Part shown: one piece after another, positions 54,335 through 63,125 of the stretch
How the letters are laid out: each line of letters opens with the position of its first letter
Numbering within the stretch: position 1 is the stretch's first letter
Source: CAWEFA01 sp963851385
GTDB lineage: Bacteria; Bacteroidota; Bacteroidia; Bacteroidales; DTGW01
Length of the DNA stretch: 64,000 bases
Assembly: GCA_963851385.1 (NCBI GenBank)
Contig: CAWKPE010000015.1
Coordinates: 62,001-126,000 of the forward strand
Direction of reading: 5' to 3'
Notes under the pieces: generated by a model
What the model was told of the DNA's origin: nothing
What the model saw: the letters and a program-made list of their open reading frames with translations, nothing else
Databases searched by the model: none
Program-made: the position numbers and the translations under genes

Positions 54335-56134
54335 TTAAATCAACCTGACTCCAATAAGAGTGATATCATCTCTTTGTTCTTCGGTCGCTAAAAAATTATA
54401 ATAATTTTTTAATAAAATTTCTTTTTGTCTATGTAATGGTTCAAAAGCATTAGATTTTAGAATTTCTAATAATTTAGTTGTACCAAATCTTCTGTGATCA
54501 GGTCCATTTTGATCAATGATACCATCACTTGAGAGAAATATCATATCTCCTTTCTGCAATTCAAGATGATTATTTGAAAAAGTAAAAGAACTAAAAATAT
54601 TTTTATGACCGCCCAATGAATGCCTATCAGCAGCCATTGACAGTATTTCACCAGATTTAGCAGAATAATATATCAATGGCCTTTTTGCTCCTGCAAAGTC
54701 AATATTAAAACTATTTCCAGATTTTTCAATCATACATAAACAAATATCCATACCATCTTCGTTTTCACTAGTATCTTGTTTAAGTGCATTATATAAATTA
54801 TATTTTAACAAATTTAAAATTTCAGCAGGATTTGCAATATTCATTTTATTAATAATTTCATTTAATAATCGATTTCCAATTAGGGACATGAAAGCACCTG
54901 GGACACCATGTCCAGTGCAATCAACTACTGCCAATAAAGTTTTCCAATTATTTAAATCTGATTTCAAAGGCATGAACCAATAAAAATCACCAGATACTAT
55001 ATCCTTTGGAAGATATACTAAAAAGCATTCAAAAAACTTTTGCATAGATTCCAAACTTGGTAAAATAGCATTTTGTATAGTTTGGGCATATGTAATACTA
55101 TCTCTTATATTGTTATTTTGCCTTTCTAATTTCCCATTCTGTAGAGAAATTTCTTCCTTTTGTTTTTCAATTTCAACATTTTTTTGTTTTAAAAGAACAT
55201 TATCTTTTAGTTTTTGTCGAAACATGAATACAAGTGAAATAAGTAATAAAGAGATAATAGAAATTGTCCATGATTGCACCTGTCGGATTTTTTTCTCATA
55301 TTTAACTTTGTTTACTTCAATTCGAAGTTTGGAACTAATTAGTTCATTTTGCATTTGTCTCTCTTTAGCTAATTGTTGAGTAACAGTTAATGAATCCGCA
55401 GTTTGACGCAAAGTTGTAGTTGTTTGGTTTAATTTTACTTCAGTAGCTTTTTTTTCAGCAGTAGCTTCGTTTACTTTCTCATCTGCATTAGTTTTAACAT
55501 TATCTATTTCATCTTTTTTAATTTTGCGATCCAAAGCCTCGAATTTCTCATAGTATTCAAATGCTTTATCAGAAACCCCCATTTTCTCATAGCTTGTAGC
55601 AATATGACCATAACACTTTAAAAGTAATTTCAAGTCACCTGATTCTTGAGCTATTTTAACAACCTCATTAAAATACTCAATAGATTCTTTAAATCTACTT
55701 AAATTCTGAAGTGTCAGAGCAATATTAAAAAGATTAGAAGACATTTCTGATTTATTTTGAAGCCTCTTGTTGATTTCAAGAGCTTTCATAAAATAGATTA
55801 AAGCTTTCGCATTGTCTTCTTTTTCAGTATAAAGTAACCCTAGATTATTAATTGCATGAAATAAACCACTATTATTATTTAGTTGCTGACATATGTTAGA
55901 GGCATTCTCGAAACATGATATAGCTTTGTCATATTGATTAGAACTCCAGTAGCTATAACCAGCTTTATTAAAAAATTCAAGAGCTTTATTGTTATCGCCT
56001 TGTTTCATAAAATCTTGTGCCTGGTTTTCTGTTGATTCACTATTAGAAATTTGAGCGGCAACATTTAAAATAGAAAGAAACAATACTATATAAATCTGGA
56101 CAAACCTAATTGTTATATGTACTTTATTATTCAT
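54335..56134 (-). CDS. TPR-containing membrane SpoIIE-type (PP2C) phosphatase
   Basis: 599 residues: a signal/anchor segment (about 10-27), four to five tetratricopeptide repeats (about 40-200), a coiled coil (about 205-280), a membrane span ('SWTISIISLLLISLVFMF', about 287-305), a second short coiled coil, and a cytoplasmic SpoIIE/PP2C phosphatase ('IQNAILPSLESMQKFF', 'DIVSGDFYWFMPL', 'AVVDCTGHGVPGAFMSLIGN', 'EDGMDICLCMIE', 'DDITLIGVRLI'). Metal-binding Asp residues are present. It would sense through its periplasmic TPR part and dephosphorylate a partner such as the SiaC-like protein, the SiaA role. It lies 103 bp after the REC-PP2C gene and was probably in one operon with siaB/siaC before the IS insertion. 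Confidence 0.87.
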   Translation of the reverse strand: MNNKVHITIRFVQIYIVLFLSILNVAAQISNSESTENQAQDFMKQGDNNKALEFFNKAGYSYWSSNQYDKAISCFENASNICQQLNNNSGLFHAINNLGLLYTEKEDNAKALIYFMKALEINKRLQNKSEMSSNLFNIALTLQNLSRFKESIEYFNEVVKIAQESGDLKLLLKCYGHIATSYEKMGVSDKAFEYYEKFEALDRKIKKDEIDNVKTNADEKVNEATAEKKATEVKLNQTTTTLRQTADSLTVTQQLAKERQMQNELISSKLRIEVNKVKYEKKIRQVQSWTISIISLLLISLVFMFRQKLKDNVLLKQKNVEIEKQKEEISLQNGKLERQNNNIRDSITYAQTIQNAILPSLESMQKFFECFLVYLPKDIVSGDFYWFMPLKSDLNNWKTLLAVVDCTGHGVPGAFMSLIGNRLLNEIINKMNIANPAEILNLLKYNLYNALKQDTSENEDGMDICLCMIEKSGNSFNIDFAGAKRPLIYYSAKSGEILSMAADRHSLGGHKNIFSSFTFSNNHLELQKGDMIFLSSDGIIDQNGPDHRRFGTTKLLEILKSNAFEPLHRQKEILLKNYYNFLATEEQRDDITLIGVRLI

Positions 56135-56237
56135 AGTAACTTACAATTGATATTGTTATAGGGAAAAATTTTTTAGCGAACTTAATTGATTAAAATTAAA
56201 CTATTGTGCATTTTTAAAAACTTAATTATCCTATAAT

Positions 56238-57455
56238 TTAAATCTGAACACCGATAATTAACATATCATCTACCTGATCACGGTAACCAATCCATTCGTC
56301 CATTTTTCTTTCAAATCCATCATATTGTTCAAGCATAGATTTATTATGCATTTCAATGCAAAGATTTTGAAACCTTTTGTATCTGAATTTTTGATCTTCC
56401 GGACCGCCAAATTGATCGGCATATCCATCAGAAAACATGTACACCATATCACCTTTTTCGATATTTATTTCGCAATTTTTGAAAGAACGTGTAAAATGCT
56501 CATGGATACCTATTGGCATTTTATCTGGACTTAAAATTTCAAGTTCACCATTTCTTCGAACGATATAAGTAGCATTATTTGCTCCTGCATATTGCACACT
56601 CATTTTGCTAAAATCAAAAATGCAAAGAGAGATATCCATGCCATCAGAAGCTTCTCCTTCTAAACCTTTTTGATTTAATAAACGCATTATTCGCAAACGT
56701 AATTGATTAAGTATTTCTGCTGCATCTGGTTTACAGAAATTTATTATTTCGTTTAAAAAAGTTGTTCCAGCTATTGTAAGAAATGCCCCGGATATTCCAT
56801 GTCCAGTGCAATCTGCAACTGCAAGAATTGCTTTATTTTCTTTAAAAGATATCCAATAAAAATCACCGCTTACAATTCTTTTAGGCTTATTATATACGAA
56901 ATTTTCATGGAAAAGCATTGATAAGTATTCTTTTGAGGGCATAATTGCGTTTTGAATACGCCTTGAATAAGTGATGTCATCAATGATATCCTTTCTTTGT
57001 TCTTCCATTAATCGATATTGTCGCTTTACTTCTTCAGATTGTTTTTGAAGCATCTGGTTTTGATGTTTTGATTTCTTTGTATTTTCACTTAATGTTAATG
57101 CAAACCTGATTCGAAATAATAGTTCTAATTCATTAAATGGTTTGTATATGAAATCATCTGCACCAGATTCATAAGCTTCCTTAAGATCCTTTTCAGATGC
57201 AATTAATAAAGTAGGAATATTCTTTGTTTGAGATAACCTTTTTAAAACTTTAACAGTTCTAATGCCATCCATTTCAGCCATTCTGAAAGCAAGAATAATA
57301 ATATCAGGATTAATACTATTTGCCATTTTACAGGCTTTACGGCCATCTGCTACCGAGGTCAATTCATAATTTAAGTTATACTTCTTTATAATATGTGCGA
57401 TAGAAGTAATAGTTTTTTCCGAAGTATCGGCAACCAATATTTTGTATACACTCAT
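56238..57455 (-). CDS. Receiver-SpoIIE phosphatase with a degenerate receiver
   Basis: 405 residues: an N-terminal receiver-like domain (1-125), a coiled coil (about 125-165) and a SpoIIE/PP2C phosphatase ('IQNAIMPSKEYLSMLF', 'RIVSGDFYWISF', 'AVADCTGHGISGAFLTIAGT', 'DGMDISLCIFD', 'GDMVYMFSDGYADQFGG', 'DDMLIIGVQI'). The receiver keeps the Lys of 'FIYKPF', but the phosphoacceptor Asp is Ala56 ('PDIIILAFRMAEMDG') and one of the N-terminal acid pair is also Ala ('VADTSE'). It therefore cannot be switched by ordinary Asp phosphorylation. The phosphatase core looks complete. The gene starts 36 bp after the stand-alone receiver gene. Confidence 0.87.
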   Translation of the reverse strand: MSVYKILVADTSEKTITSIAHIIKKYNLNYELTSVADGRKACKMANSINPDIIILAFRMAEMDGIRTVKVLKRLSQTKNIPTLLIASEKDLKEAYESGADDFIYKPFNELELLFRIRFALTLSENTKKSKHQNQMLQKQSEEVKRQYRLMEEQRKDIIDDITYSRRIQNAIMPSKEYLSMLFHENFVYNKPKRIVSGDFYWISFKENKAILAVADCTGHGISGAFLTIAGTTFLNEIINFCKPDAAEILNQLRLRIMRLLNQKGLEGEASDGMDISLCIFDFSKMSVQYAGANNATYIVRRNGELEILSPDKMPIGIHEHFTRSFKNCEINIEKGDMVYMFSDGYADQFGGPEDQKFRYKRFQNLCIEMHNKSMLEQYDGFERKMDEWIGYRDQVDDMLIIGVQI

Positions 57456-57491
57456 TATAATTGCCGTGTAATAGTTAAATCAATTCATAAC

Positions 57492-57896
57492 TTATATATC
57501 CGGATTTTCTATTATGCCAGATATAATATTATACAATTCATGCATTTTTACTGGCTTATTCAAGAATCCAGCAGCACCAAGGTCTTTGCATCTTACATAT
57601 GTATTCTCTTTGATATAGGCAGTGATAACAATAATAGGAATATTGATGCCCATTTGTCTTAATTTTTCCATAGTCTGAAAACCATCCATAACAGGCATAA
57701 TAAGATCTAATAGAATAACATCAGGTTTTTCAGCAATTATACTATCAATTGCTTGTTGGCCATCAACCGCTTCTCTTATATCAAAATCCTTTGTCTGAAG
57801 GAAATCAACTAAAACCTGCCTGTTCAAATCAGAATCATCTACAACCAGGATACTCATTTTTTTCTTGTTGTCTTTCATTTTATAAATTTCTGTCAT
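57492..57896 (-). CDS. Stand-alone response-regulator receiver protein
   Basis: A receiver domain of about 134 residues with all active-site residues: 'ILVVDDSDLNRQVLVDFLQT' (acid pair), 'DVILLDLIMPVMDGFQTMEK' (phosphoacceptor Asp), 'VITAYI' (Thr) and 'FLNKPVKMHELYNII' (Lys). I favour the ATG at 57896 (MTEIYKMKDNKKK); 57878 is possible, and 57947 is in frame but makes an odd hydrophobic leader. There is no output domain, so it must work by protein contact, plausibly with the REC-PP2C protein encoded 36 bp downstream, whose own receiver is degenerate. Confidence 0.83.
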   Translation of the reverse strand: MTEIYKMKDNKKKMSILVVDDSDLNRQVLVDFLQTKDFDIREAVDGQQAIDSIIAEKPDVILLDLIMPVMDGFQTMEKLRQMGINIPIIVITAYIKENTYVRCKDLGAAGFLNKPVKMHELYNIISGIIENPDI

Positions 57897-57994
57897 TAAA
57901 AAATTATCAATCGTTATAAAGTTAAAAAAACAATATATGCGGTGCAAATAATTTAGAATTATAAATATGCAAAGAAAAAATAAGAAAGCGATAA

Positions 57995-58028
57995 TTGCAT
58001 TTTTACTTTTATCAAAAAACTATATTTG
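57995..58028 (+). promoter_or_regulatory. Possible promoter of the GH3-beta-lactamase gene
   Basis: TTG (57995-57997), 23 nt, TATATTTG (58021-58028), a perfect TAnnTTTG match 46 nt before the start. The spacer is a little long. Confidence 0.4.
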
Positions 58029-58074
58029 TAAAACAAAAGACAAGCTAATAGTGCAGAAAATTGATATGTAAATA

Positions 58075-61000
58075 ATGTATAGAATATTTTATAGAATACT
58101 TGTTGTTTTTATTTGTTTCATTGATATAACAGATGTAAGTGCCAAATGGCAAAATAATAATGAAATTGAAATTCCATCTTTTATAAGAGACACTTCAAAC
58201 TGGGTTGACTCAGTTTTTAATAGTTTATCTCTTGAAGAACGAATTGCTCAATTGATTATTGCTCCTGCTTATCCGGAAAAAGACTCAATTCATTATTCTC
58301 AATTATTTAAAATTGTAAAAAAATACAATATTGGTGGAATAATTTTTTTTCACGGTGGGCTAACGAATACTGCCCAATTATCTAATATCTTGCAAGATTT
58401 AGCAAAGACCCCTCTATTCATGAGCATGGATGGAGAATGGGGTCTTGCAATGCGAATAGATAGTACTCTTGATTATCCAAAACAAATTATGTTGGGTGCA
58501 ATCAGAAATGATACTCTAATATACAATATGGGTAGTGATATAGCTTTCCAATTAAATCGAATGGGTTTTCATACAAGCTTTTCACCAGTCGTAGATGTCA
58601 ATAATAATCCCAATAACCCTGTAATAAATAGCCGTTCATTTGGTGAAAATAAAAACAAAGTAATTTCAAAAAGCTATGCATATATGTCTGGATTACAGGA
58701 CAATCATATAATTGCTGTGGCTAAACATTTTCCAGGTCATGGAGATACAGAAACAGATTCTCATTTATCATTGCCAACTATACCTTATTCTATTATCAGA
58801 CTTGATACAATAGAATTATTTCCTTTTAAATTTCTTGTCAAAAAAGGTGTAGCTGGTATAATGGTTGGACATTTAGATATGCCTGCATTTGATACTACTT
58901 GTATTCCTTCAACACTTTCTCCAAATATTGTAAATGGATTATTGGTTGACAGCCTTAAATTTCAAGGGCTCATTTTTACTGATGCACTTAATATGAAAGG
59001 AATAACTAATTGGGGAAATCCTACGCAAATAGCAGTTCAGGCGTTAAAAGCAGGCAATGACATACTTTTGATGCCAGATGAAATTCCTGAAGTGATTTCT
59101 TCTATCAAAAGTGCTGTTGATTCCGGTACAATTAATTGTGATGTTATTAATAAGCGTTGTAAAAAAATGCTTCTTGCAAAAAAATGGGTCGGACTCGATC
59201 ATTATATACCTGTAGAATTAAAAAACCTTTATGAAGATCTTCATCAACCGCAATTTGAACTTACAAGAAGAAAATTAGTTGAATCATCAATTACAGTAAT
59301 TAAAAATAAAAATAATATTCTACCATTACAAAATCTTGATACACTTAAATTAGCTTGTGTTTCAGTAGGTTCATCAGAAACATCTATATTTCAAAAAACT
59401 GTCAGCTTATATGCCAATGCAGATTTCTATTCTTTAGACAGAGAGGCATCAGATAGTCTTTATATTTGCCTTTTGAATCATCTAAAGAAATACAATCTGG
59501 TTGTCGCGGGCCTATTAAATACTGACATGAGAGCTACTAAAAAATTCGGTGTCACTGATTCAAGTATTTCATTTCTAAAAAAACTCGCAGATAGCACCAA
59601 TGTTGTTCTTGATATTTTCGCTAATCCTTATGTATTGTCAAGATTTGTACCGACAAATAAATTTAAAGCAATTGTAATTTCTTTTGAAGATAAAGAACTA
59701 GATCAGGAACTTTCAGCGCAACTTATTTTCGGTGGAATTATTCCACAAGGAAAATTACCTGTAAAAGCATCTGATGAGTATTTTACTGAAACAGGACTTA
59801 CCTGGAAATCTCCTGTTCGATTAAAGTATACAATACCTGAAGAATTAGGCATAGATTCAAAAGAATTAAAACCTATTGATTCTCTTGTAAATGATGCTAT
59901 TCGAAAAAAAGCAATTCCTGGATGCGTTATTTATTTGGCAAAGGATGGGAAAGTTTTTTTTAATAAAGCATATGGCTATTTTAAATATGATAGTATTCGA
60001 GCTGTTAAAACATCTGATATTTATGATTTAGCTTCCATAACTAAAATTGCCGCTACTACTCCATCATTGATGATGCTCTATGACAAGAAGAAAATTGACC
60101 TCGATAGTTATTTGTCAAAATATCTTCCGGAAGCAAAAAGAACAAATAAGAAAAAGCTTTTAATAAAAGAAATTTTGACTCATCAGGCCAGGTTGCAATC
60201 GTGGATTCCATTTTACATTAAAACGATACAATGCATTGATCCGAAGGAAAAGCTAATTTCAAAAGTGCCTTCCTCTCAATGCTCATATAAAGTTGATGAT
60301 GGAATTTATATTAACTGCAATACTAAATATTTGGATAGTACTTACAGCAAAACATTTTCAAAAGATTTTAATTTGCATGTTGCTGATAGTTTATTTCTTC
60401 GTTCAAGCTGGCATGATACTATCTTTAATGGCATATATCAATCTGAATTATTTGCGAAACCATGCTACCGGTATAGTGATATTGGATTTATGTTGTTGTC
60501 AGAAGCAGTCATAAATGTAGTTAAAGAACCATTCGATACTTTTTTAGACAGCATGTTATACAAACCTTTAGGAGCTACAACTTTAGGTTTTAATCCTTTG
60601 AACCGGTTTGCGAAGAGCGAAATTGCTCCTACGGAAAACGATCGAATATTCAGAAAACAAATTGTTTTAGGATATGTGCATGATCAAACAGCTGCAATGC
60701 TTGGAGGTGTTAGCGGACATGCTGGATTATTTGCAAATGCGAACGATCTTGGAAAACTTATGCAGTTGTATTTGGATAAAGGTGAATATGGCGGAAAACG
60801 TTATTTTAACGCATCTACTATTGATCTTTTCACTTCCAGGCCTTATGCAAAAACAGGAAATAGAAGAGGTTTAGGCTTTGATAAACCTGAACCCGATATT
60901 TTAAAAATTAGTCCGGTTAGCCGTGCAGTTTCTGATTTAAGTTACGGACATACCGGCTTTACCGGTACTATGGCATGGGTTGATCCAAAATACAATCTTG

Positions 61001-61155
61001 TTTATATTTTTCTTTCAAACAGGGTTTTCCCAGATGCTAACCCTAATAAATTGGCAGAAATAAATCTGAGAACAAATATTCAGGATGTTGTATACAAAGC
61101 TATTCAGAAAGGAATTAATAAATTAGAAGGTTTCCAATCTTTCAAATCTAAATAA
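58075..61155 (+). CDS. Fusion of GH3 N-acetylglucosaminidase and beta-lactamase-type serine hydrolase
   Basis: A 1026-residue exported protein (signal MYRIFYRILVVFICFIDITD, then VSA). Residues about 45-390 are a GH3 N-domain with the NagZ-type signature 'AKHFPGHGDTETDSH' (217-230) and 'FTDALNMKGI' with the nucleophile Asp. A GH3 C-domain-like part extends to about 570. From about 595 a class C beta-lactamase/serine hydrolase domain follows, with 'SITK' (Ser654, Lys657), 'YSDIGF' (Tyr-x-N-like) and 'GHTGFTGT'. This two-enzyme layout recurs in Bacteroidota and suggests periplasmic cell-wall recycling: removal of GlcNAc plus an amidase, esterase or DD-peptidase step. The next gene starts 5 bp after the stop. 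Confidence 0.88.
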   Translation: MYRIFYRILVVFICFIDITDVSAKWQNNNEIEIPSFIRDTSNWVDSVFNSLSLEERIAQLIIAPAYPEKDSIHYSQLFKIVKKYNIGGIIFFHGGLTNTAQLSNILQDLAKTPLFMSMDGEWGLAMRIDSTLDYPKQIMLGAIRNDTLIYNMGSDIAFQLNRMGFHTSFSPVVDVNNNPNNPVINSRSFGENKNKVISKSYAYMSGLQDNHIIAVAKHFPGHGDTETDSHLSLPTIPYSIIRLDTIELFPFKFLVKKGVAGIMVGHLDMPAFDTTCIPSTLSPNIVNGLLVDSLKFQGLIFTDALNMKGITNWGNPTQIAVQALKAGNDILLMPDEIPEVISSIKSAVDSGTINCDVINKRCKKMLLAKKWVGLDHYIPVELKNLYEDLHQPQFELTRRKLVESSITVIKNKNNILPLQNLDTLKLACVSVGSSETSIFQKTVSLYANADFYSLDREASDSLYICLLNHLKKYNLVVAGLLNTDMRATKKFGVTDSSISFLKKLADSTNVVLDIFANPYVLSRFVPTNKFKAIVISFEDKELDQELSAQLIFGGIIPQGKLPVKASDEYFTETGLTWKSPVRLKYTIPEELGIDSKELKPIDSLVNDAIRKKAIPGCVIYLAKDGKVFFNKAYGYFKYDSIRAVKTSDIYDLASITKIAATTPSLMMLYDKKKIDLDSYLSKYLPEAKRTNKKKLLIKEILTHQARLQSWIPFYIKTIQCIDPKEKLISKVPSSQCSYKVDDGIYINCNTKYLDSTYSKTFSKDFNLHVADSLFLRSSWHDTIFNGIYQSELFAKPCYRYSDIGFMLLSEAVINVVKEPFDTFLDSMLYKPLGATTLGFNPLNRFAKSEIAPTENDRIFRKQIVLGYVHDQTAAMLGGVSGHAGLFANANDLGKLMQLYLDKGEYGGKRYFNASTIDLFTSRPYAKTGNRRGLGFDKPEPDILKISPVSRAVSDLSYGHTGFTGTMAWVDPKYNLVYIFLSNRVFPDANPNKLAEINLRTNIQDVVYKAIQKGINKLEGFQSFKSK

Positions 61156-61160
61156 TATCT

Positions 61161-61373
61161 ATGCTAATGGAATGTAAAAAAGAAAATAATAAGTCCTCAT
61201 GTAATTGCACATATTCCTGCTCCAGAAAAGGAGTTTGCTGCGACTGCATAAAGTATCACTTAAACAATGGAGAACTGCCGGCATGCTATTTTCCTGAAAA
61301 TACAGAAAAAACTTACAACAGATCTATTGAATATTTTATTTCATTGTATCAAAAACATCAGACTAAATGGTAA
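61161..61373 (+). CDS. Cys-rich DUF6485-like small protein
   Basis: 70 residues with seven Cys in the first half: 'SCNCTYSCSRKGVCCDCIKY', then 'HLNNGELPACYFP' and 'TYNRSIEYFISLY'. This is the DUF6485 pattern, a small protein probably binding zinc or an iron-sulphur centre; function unknown. It begins 5 bp after the GH3 fusion gene and is therefore co-transcribed. The start may be the second Met (MECKKENN) at 61167. Confidence 0.75.
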   Translation: MLMECKKENNKSSCNCTYSCSRKGVCCDCIKYHLNNGELPACYFPENTEKTYNRSIEYFISLYQKHQTKW

Positions 61374-61415
61374 AGTCAATGTGATTCCAATAAAATAACA
61401 ATGATCTTTTTAATT

Positions 61416-62201
61416 TTATTTAATTAACCAGCCAAACAGAATACTTTGTGGTAAACAGTAAAATAATAAGGTAACAAATGAAATAACAAATGTCACAAAT
61501 CTGTTTTCTTTCTTACGATATACATAAAAAAGTAGTAACCAAAATAAAAATATTATTAAATTTCGATATAAAGTAAGGTCATTAGTTGCTTCTATTTTAA
61601 TAAATAAACTTTTAAAAGAAATAAGATTTACAATAAGGTTTAGAATTAATGCGCCTGCCAACATAAGATAAAAAGTCAATACTGAATACTTCTTATAAGT
61701 TTCAATATTGAATATGACAAGCAATCCCACATAGCAAGAAAAAATTAAAGCCAGAAAAATTAAAACTATCTGGGGATAAAGTATAAATTTTGGGACTTCA
61801 TTCTGGAACCTTACTATTACAGGATTATCTTGAGAGATAAAATACTTTCTTCCAACCGATTTTAGTTCAATATAATATTGAAGCTTATCATTTGGTTTTT
61901 GATTAGGAAGCATAGTTATCAGGGTTTCATTCAACCTGATCATTTTAATGGAAATCCATATATCATTTGCTTTTAACGATTTATAAAATATGACACCAGT
62001 AACTGCAGTATCCGGAATGTTGATTTCAATTACGCTACCATCTTTGCCCTCATGATAAACAGTAAGTTTAAAACAATAAACTTTATTGTTAATATTGCAA
62101 TATTTTTTTGTCGGGTTGTCATTAGATGTAAAATGCTGAACAAAAACGGCAATAACTGCTATACCTGCAGCAACCAACAACAATGTTACTTTCTTAATCA
62201 T
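61416..62201 (-). CDS. Membrane protein of unknown function
   Basis: 261 residues: an N-terminal membrane segment (about 4-22), an extracytoplasmic beta-rich part of about 110 residues ('SVIEINIPDTAVTGVIFYKS', 'KLQYYIELKSVGRKYF') and four C-terminal spans (about 140-255). I recognise no family. The beta-sandwich followed by four helices is reminiscent of sensor or assembly subunits, but no motif supports this. It is transcribed away from the TetR gene; the 267-bp region between them carries the two TetR-type operators, so it could be under the same control. Confidence 0.6.
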   Translation of the reverse strand: MIKKVTLLLVAAGIAVIAVFVQHFTSNDNPTKKYCNINNKVYCFKLTVYHEGKDGSVIEINIPDTAVTGVIFYKSLKANDIWISIKMIRLNETLITMLPNQKPNDKLQYYIELKSVGRKYFISQDNPVIVRFQNEVPKFILYPQIVLIFLALIFSCYVGLLVIFNIETYKKYSVLTFYLMLAGALILNLIVNLISFKSLFIKIEATNDLTLYRNLIIFLFWLLLFYVYRKKENRFVTFVISFVTLLFYCLPQSILFGWLIK

Positions 62202-62359
62202 AATACTGTTAGCAAAATATTTCGAAATTTATTGCAAAAAATAATAGTCAAATATAATACTAACTGAATTTGAAATGTCATTACTCAAGATTTCTTTACT
62301 AAATATTTATGAACAACTATTGATCACTTTTAAAATCAAAAAAAATCAAAATTAACTTG

Positions 62360-62377
62360 TTTAACTATATGGTTAAA
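62360..62377. promoter_or_regulatory. Palindromic operator 1 upstream of the TetR gene
   Basis: TTTAACTATATGGTTAAA, an 18-bp near-palindrome 15 bp before the -33 box. It shares TTTAAC.ATA.GGTTAA with operator 2. Confidence 0.6.
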
Positions 62378-62392
62378 TAATTTAATTAAAAC

Positions 62393-62423
62393 TTGCAGTT
62401 AATTAAAAATAATTTCTAATTTT
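62393..62423 (+). promoter_or_regulatory. Promoter of the TetR-TolC operon
   Basis: TTG (62393-62395), 20 nt, TAATTTTG (62416-62423), a perfect Bacteroidota -7 match. It lies between the two operators, 45 nt before the ATG. Confidence 0.6.
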
Positions 62424-62445
62424 GTCCATGAAATTAAATTTTTTG

Positions 62446-62462
62446 GTTTAACCATAAGGTTA
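62446..62462. promoter_or_regulatory. Palindromic operator 2 overlapping the TetR leader
   Basis: TTTAACCATAAGGTTAA, a near-palindrome that ends 6 bp before the TetR start codon. Confidence 0.6.
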
Positions 62463-62468
62463 ATTATT

Positions 62469-63095
62469 ATGACTACACATGAAAAGAATACTGAAGACGT
62501 AATATTTGATGCAGCAAGAGAAGTATTTACTGAAAAAGGCTTTGATGGTGCTCGTATGCAGGAAATTGCCGAAAAGGCAAACATAAACAAAGCCTTGTTG
62601 CATTATTATTACCGAACAAAAGAAAAATTATTTAATGCAATATTTGAAAGAGTATTTGGAGATTTCATTCCTAAAATTACAGGTATGCTTGAAACCGATG
62701 TACCATTGGTTGAGAAGATAGAATTCTTTGTTGAGCATTATATTGATTTTATCATGCGTAATCCTCATATTCCTTCATTTATTATTCACGAATTGAACCG
62801 ACATCCACAACGTGTTATTGATTTGATTGGTAATAAAACTGGCTTGATTAAAAATAATGCATTTGGGAAGTTTGCTGAATCCGTAGAACAAGAAATTAAA
62901 AAAGGAAATATAATCTCTGTTGATCCCGAACAATTAATTGTTAATATTATTGGTCTTTGTATTTTCCCTTTTGTAGCTAAGCCTATTCTCATGGGTGTAA
63001 TTTTTAAGAATGATAAAAAAAGATATCGGGAATTCTTGGAGTCAAGAAAAAAAGAAGTTGCACAATTTATTATATCGGCCATTAGAAAAAAATAA
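62469..63095 (+). CDS. TetR/AcrR-family repressor of an efflux operon
   Basis: A 208-residue regulator. The N-terminal helix-turn-helix is clear: 'VIFDAAREVFTEKGFDGARM', then 'QEIAEKANINKALLHYYYRT', 'KEKLFNAIFE'. The C-terminal ligand-binding part is helical and not assignable to a ligand. Two matching palindromes (62360-62377 and 62446-62462) flank its promoter and are the obvious autoregulatory operators. The next gene, 30 bp downstream, is a TolC-type efflux protein, so the regulator most likely derepresses an RND or ABC-type exporter on binding its substrate. Confidence 0.9.
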   Translation: MTTHEKNTEDVIFDAAREVFTEKGFDGARMQEIAEKANINKALLHYYYRTKEKLFNAIFERVFGDFIPKITGMLETDVPLVEKIEFFVEHYIDFIMRNPHIPSFIIHELNRHPQRVIDLIGNKTGLIKNNAFGKFAESVEQEIKKGNIISVDPEQLIVNIIGLCIFPFVAKPILMGVIFKNDKKRYREFLESRKKEVAQFIISAIRKK

Positions 63096-63125
63096 TATCA
63101 ATTTTGTAAAAAACGATAAGGAAAT

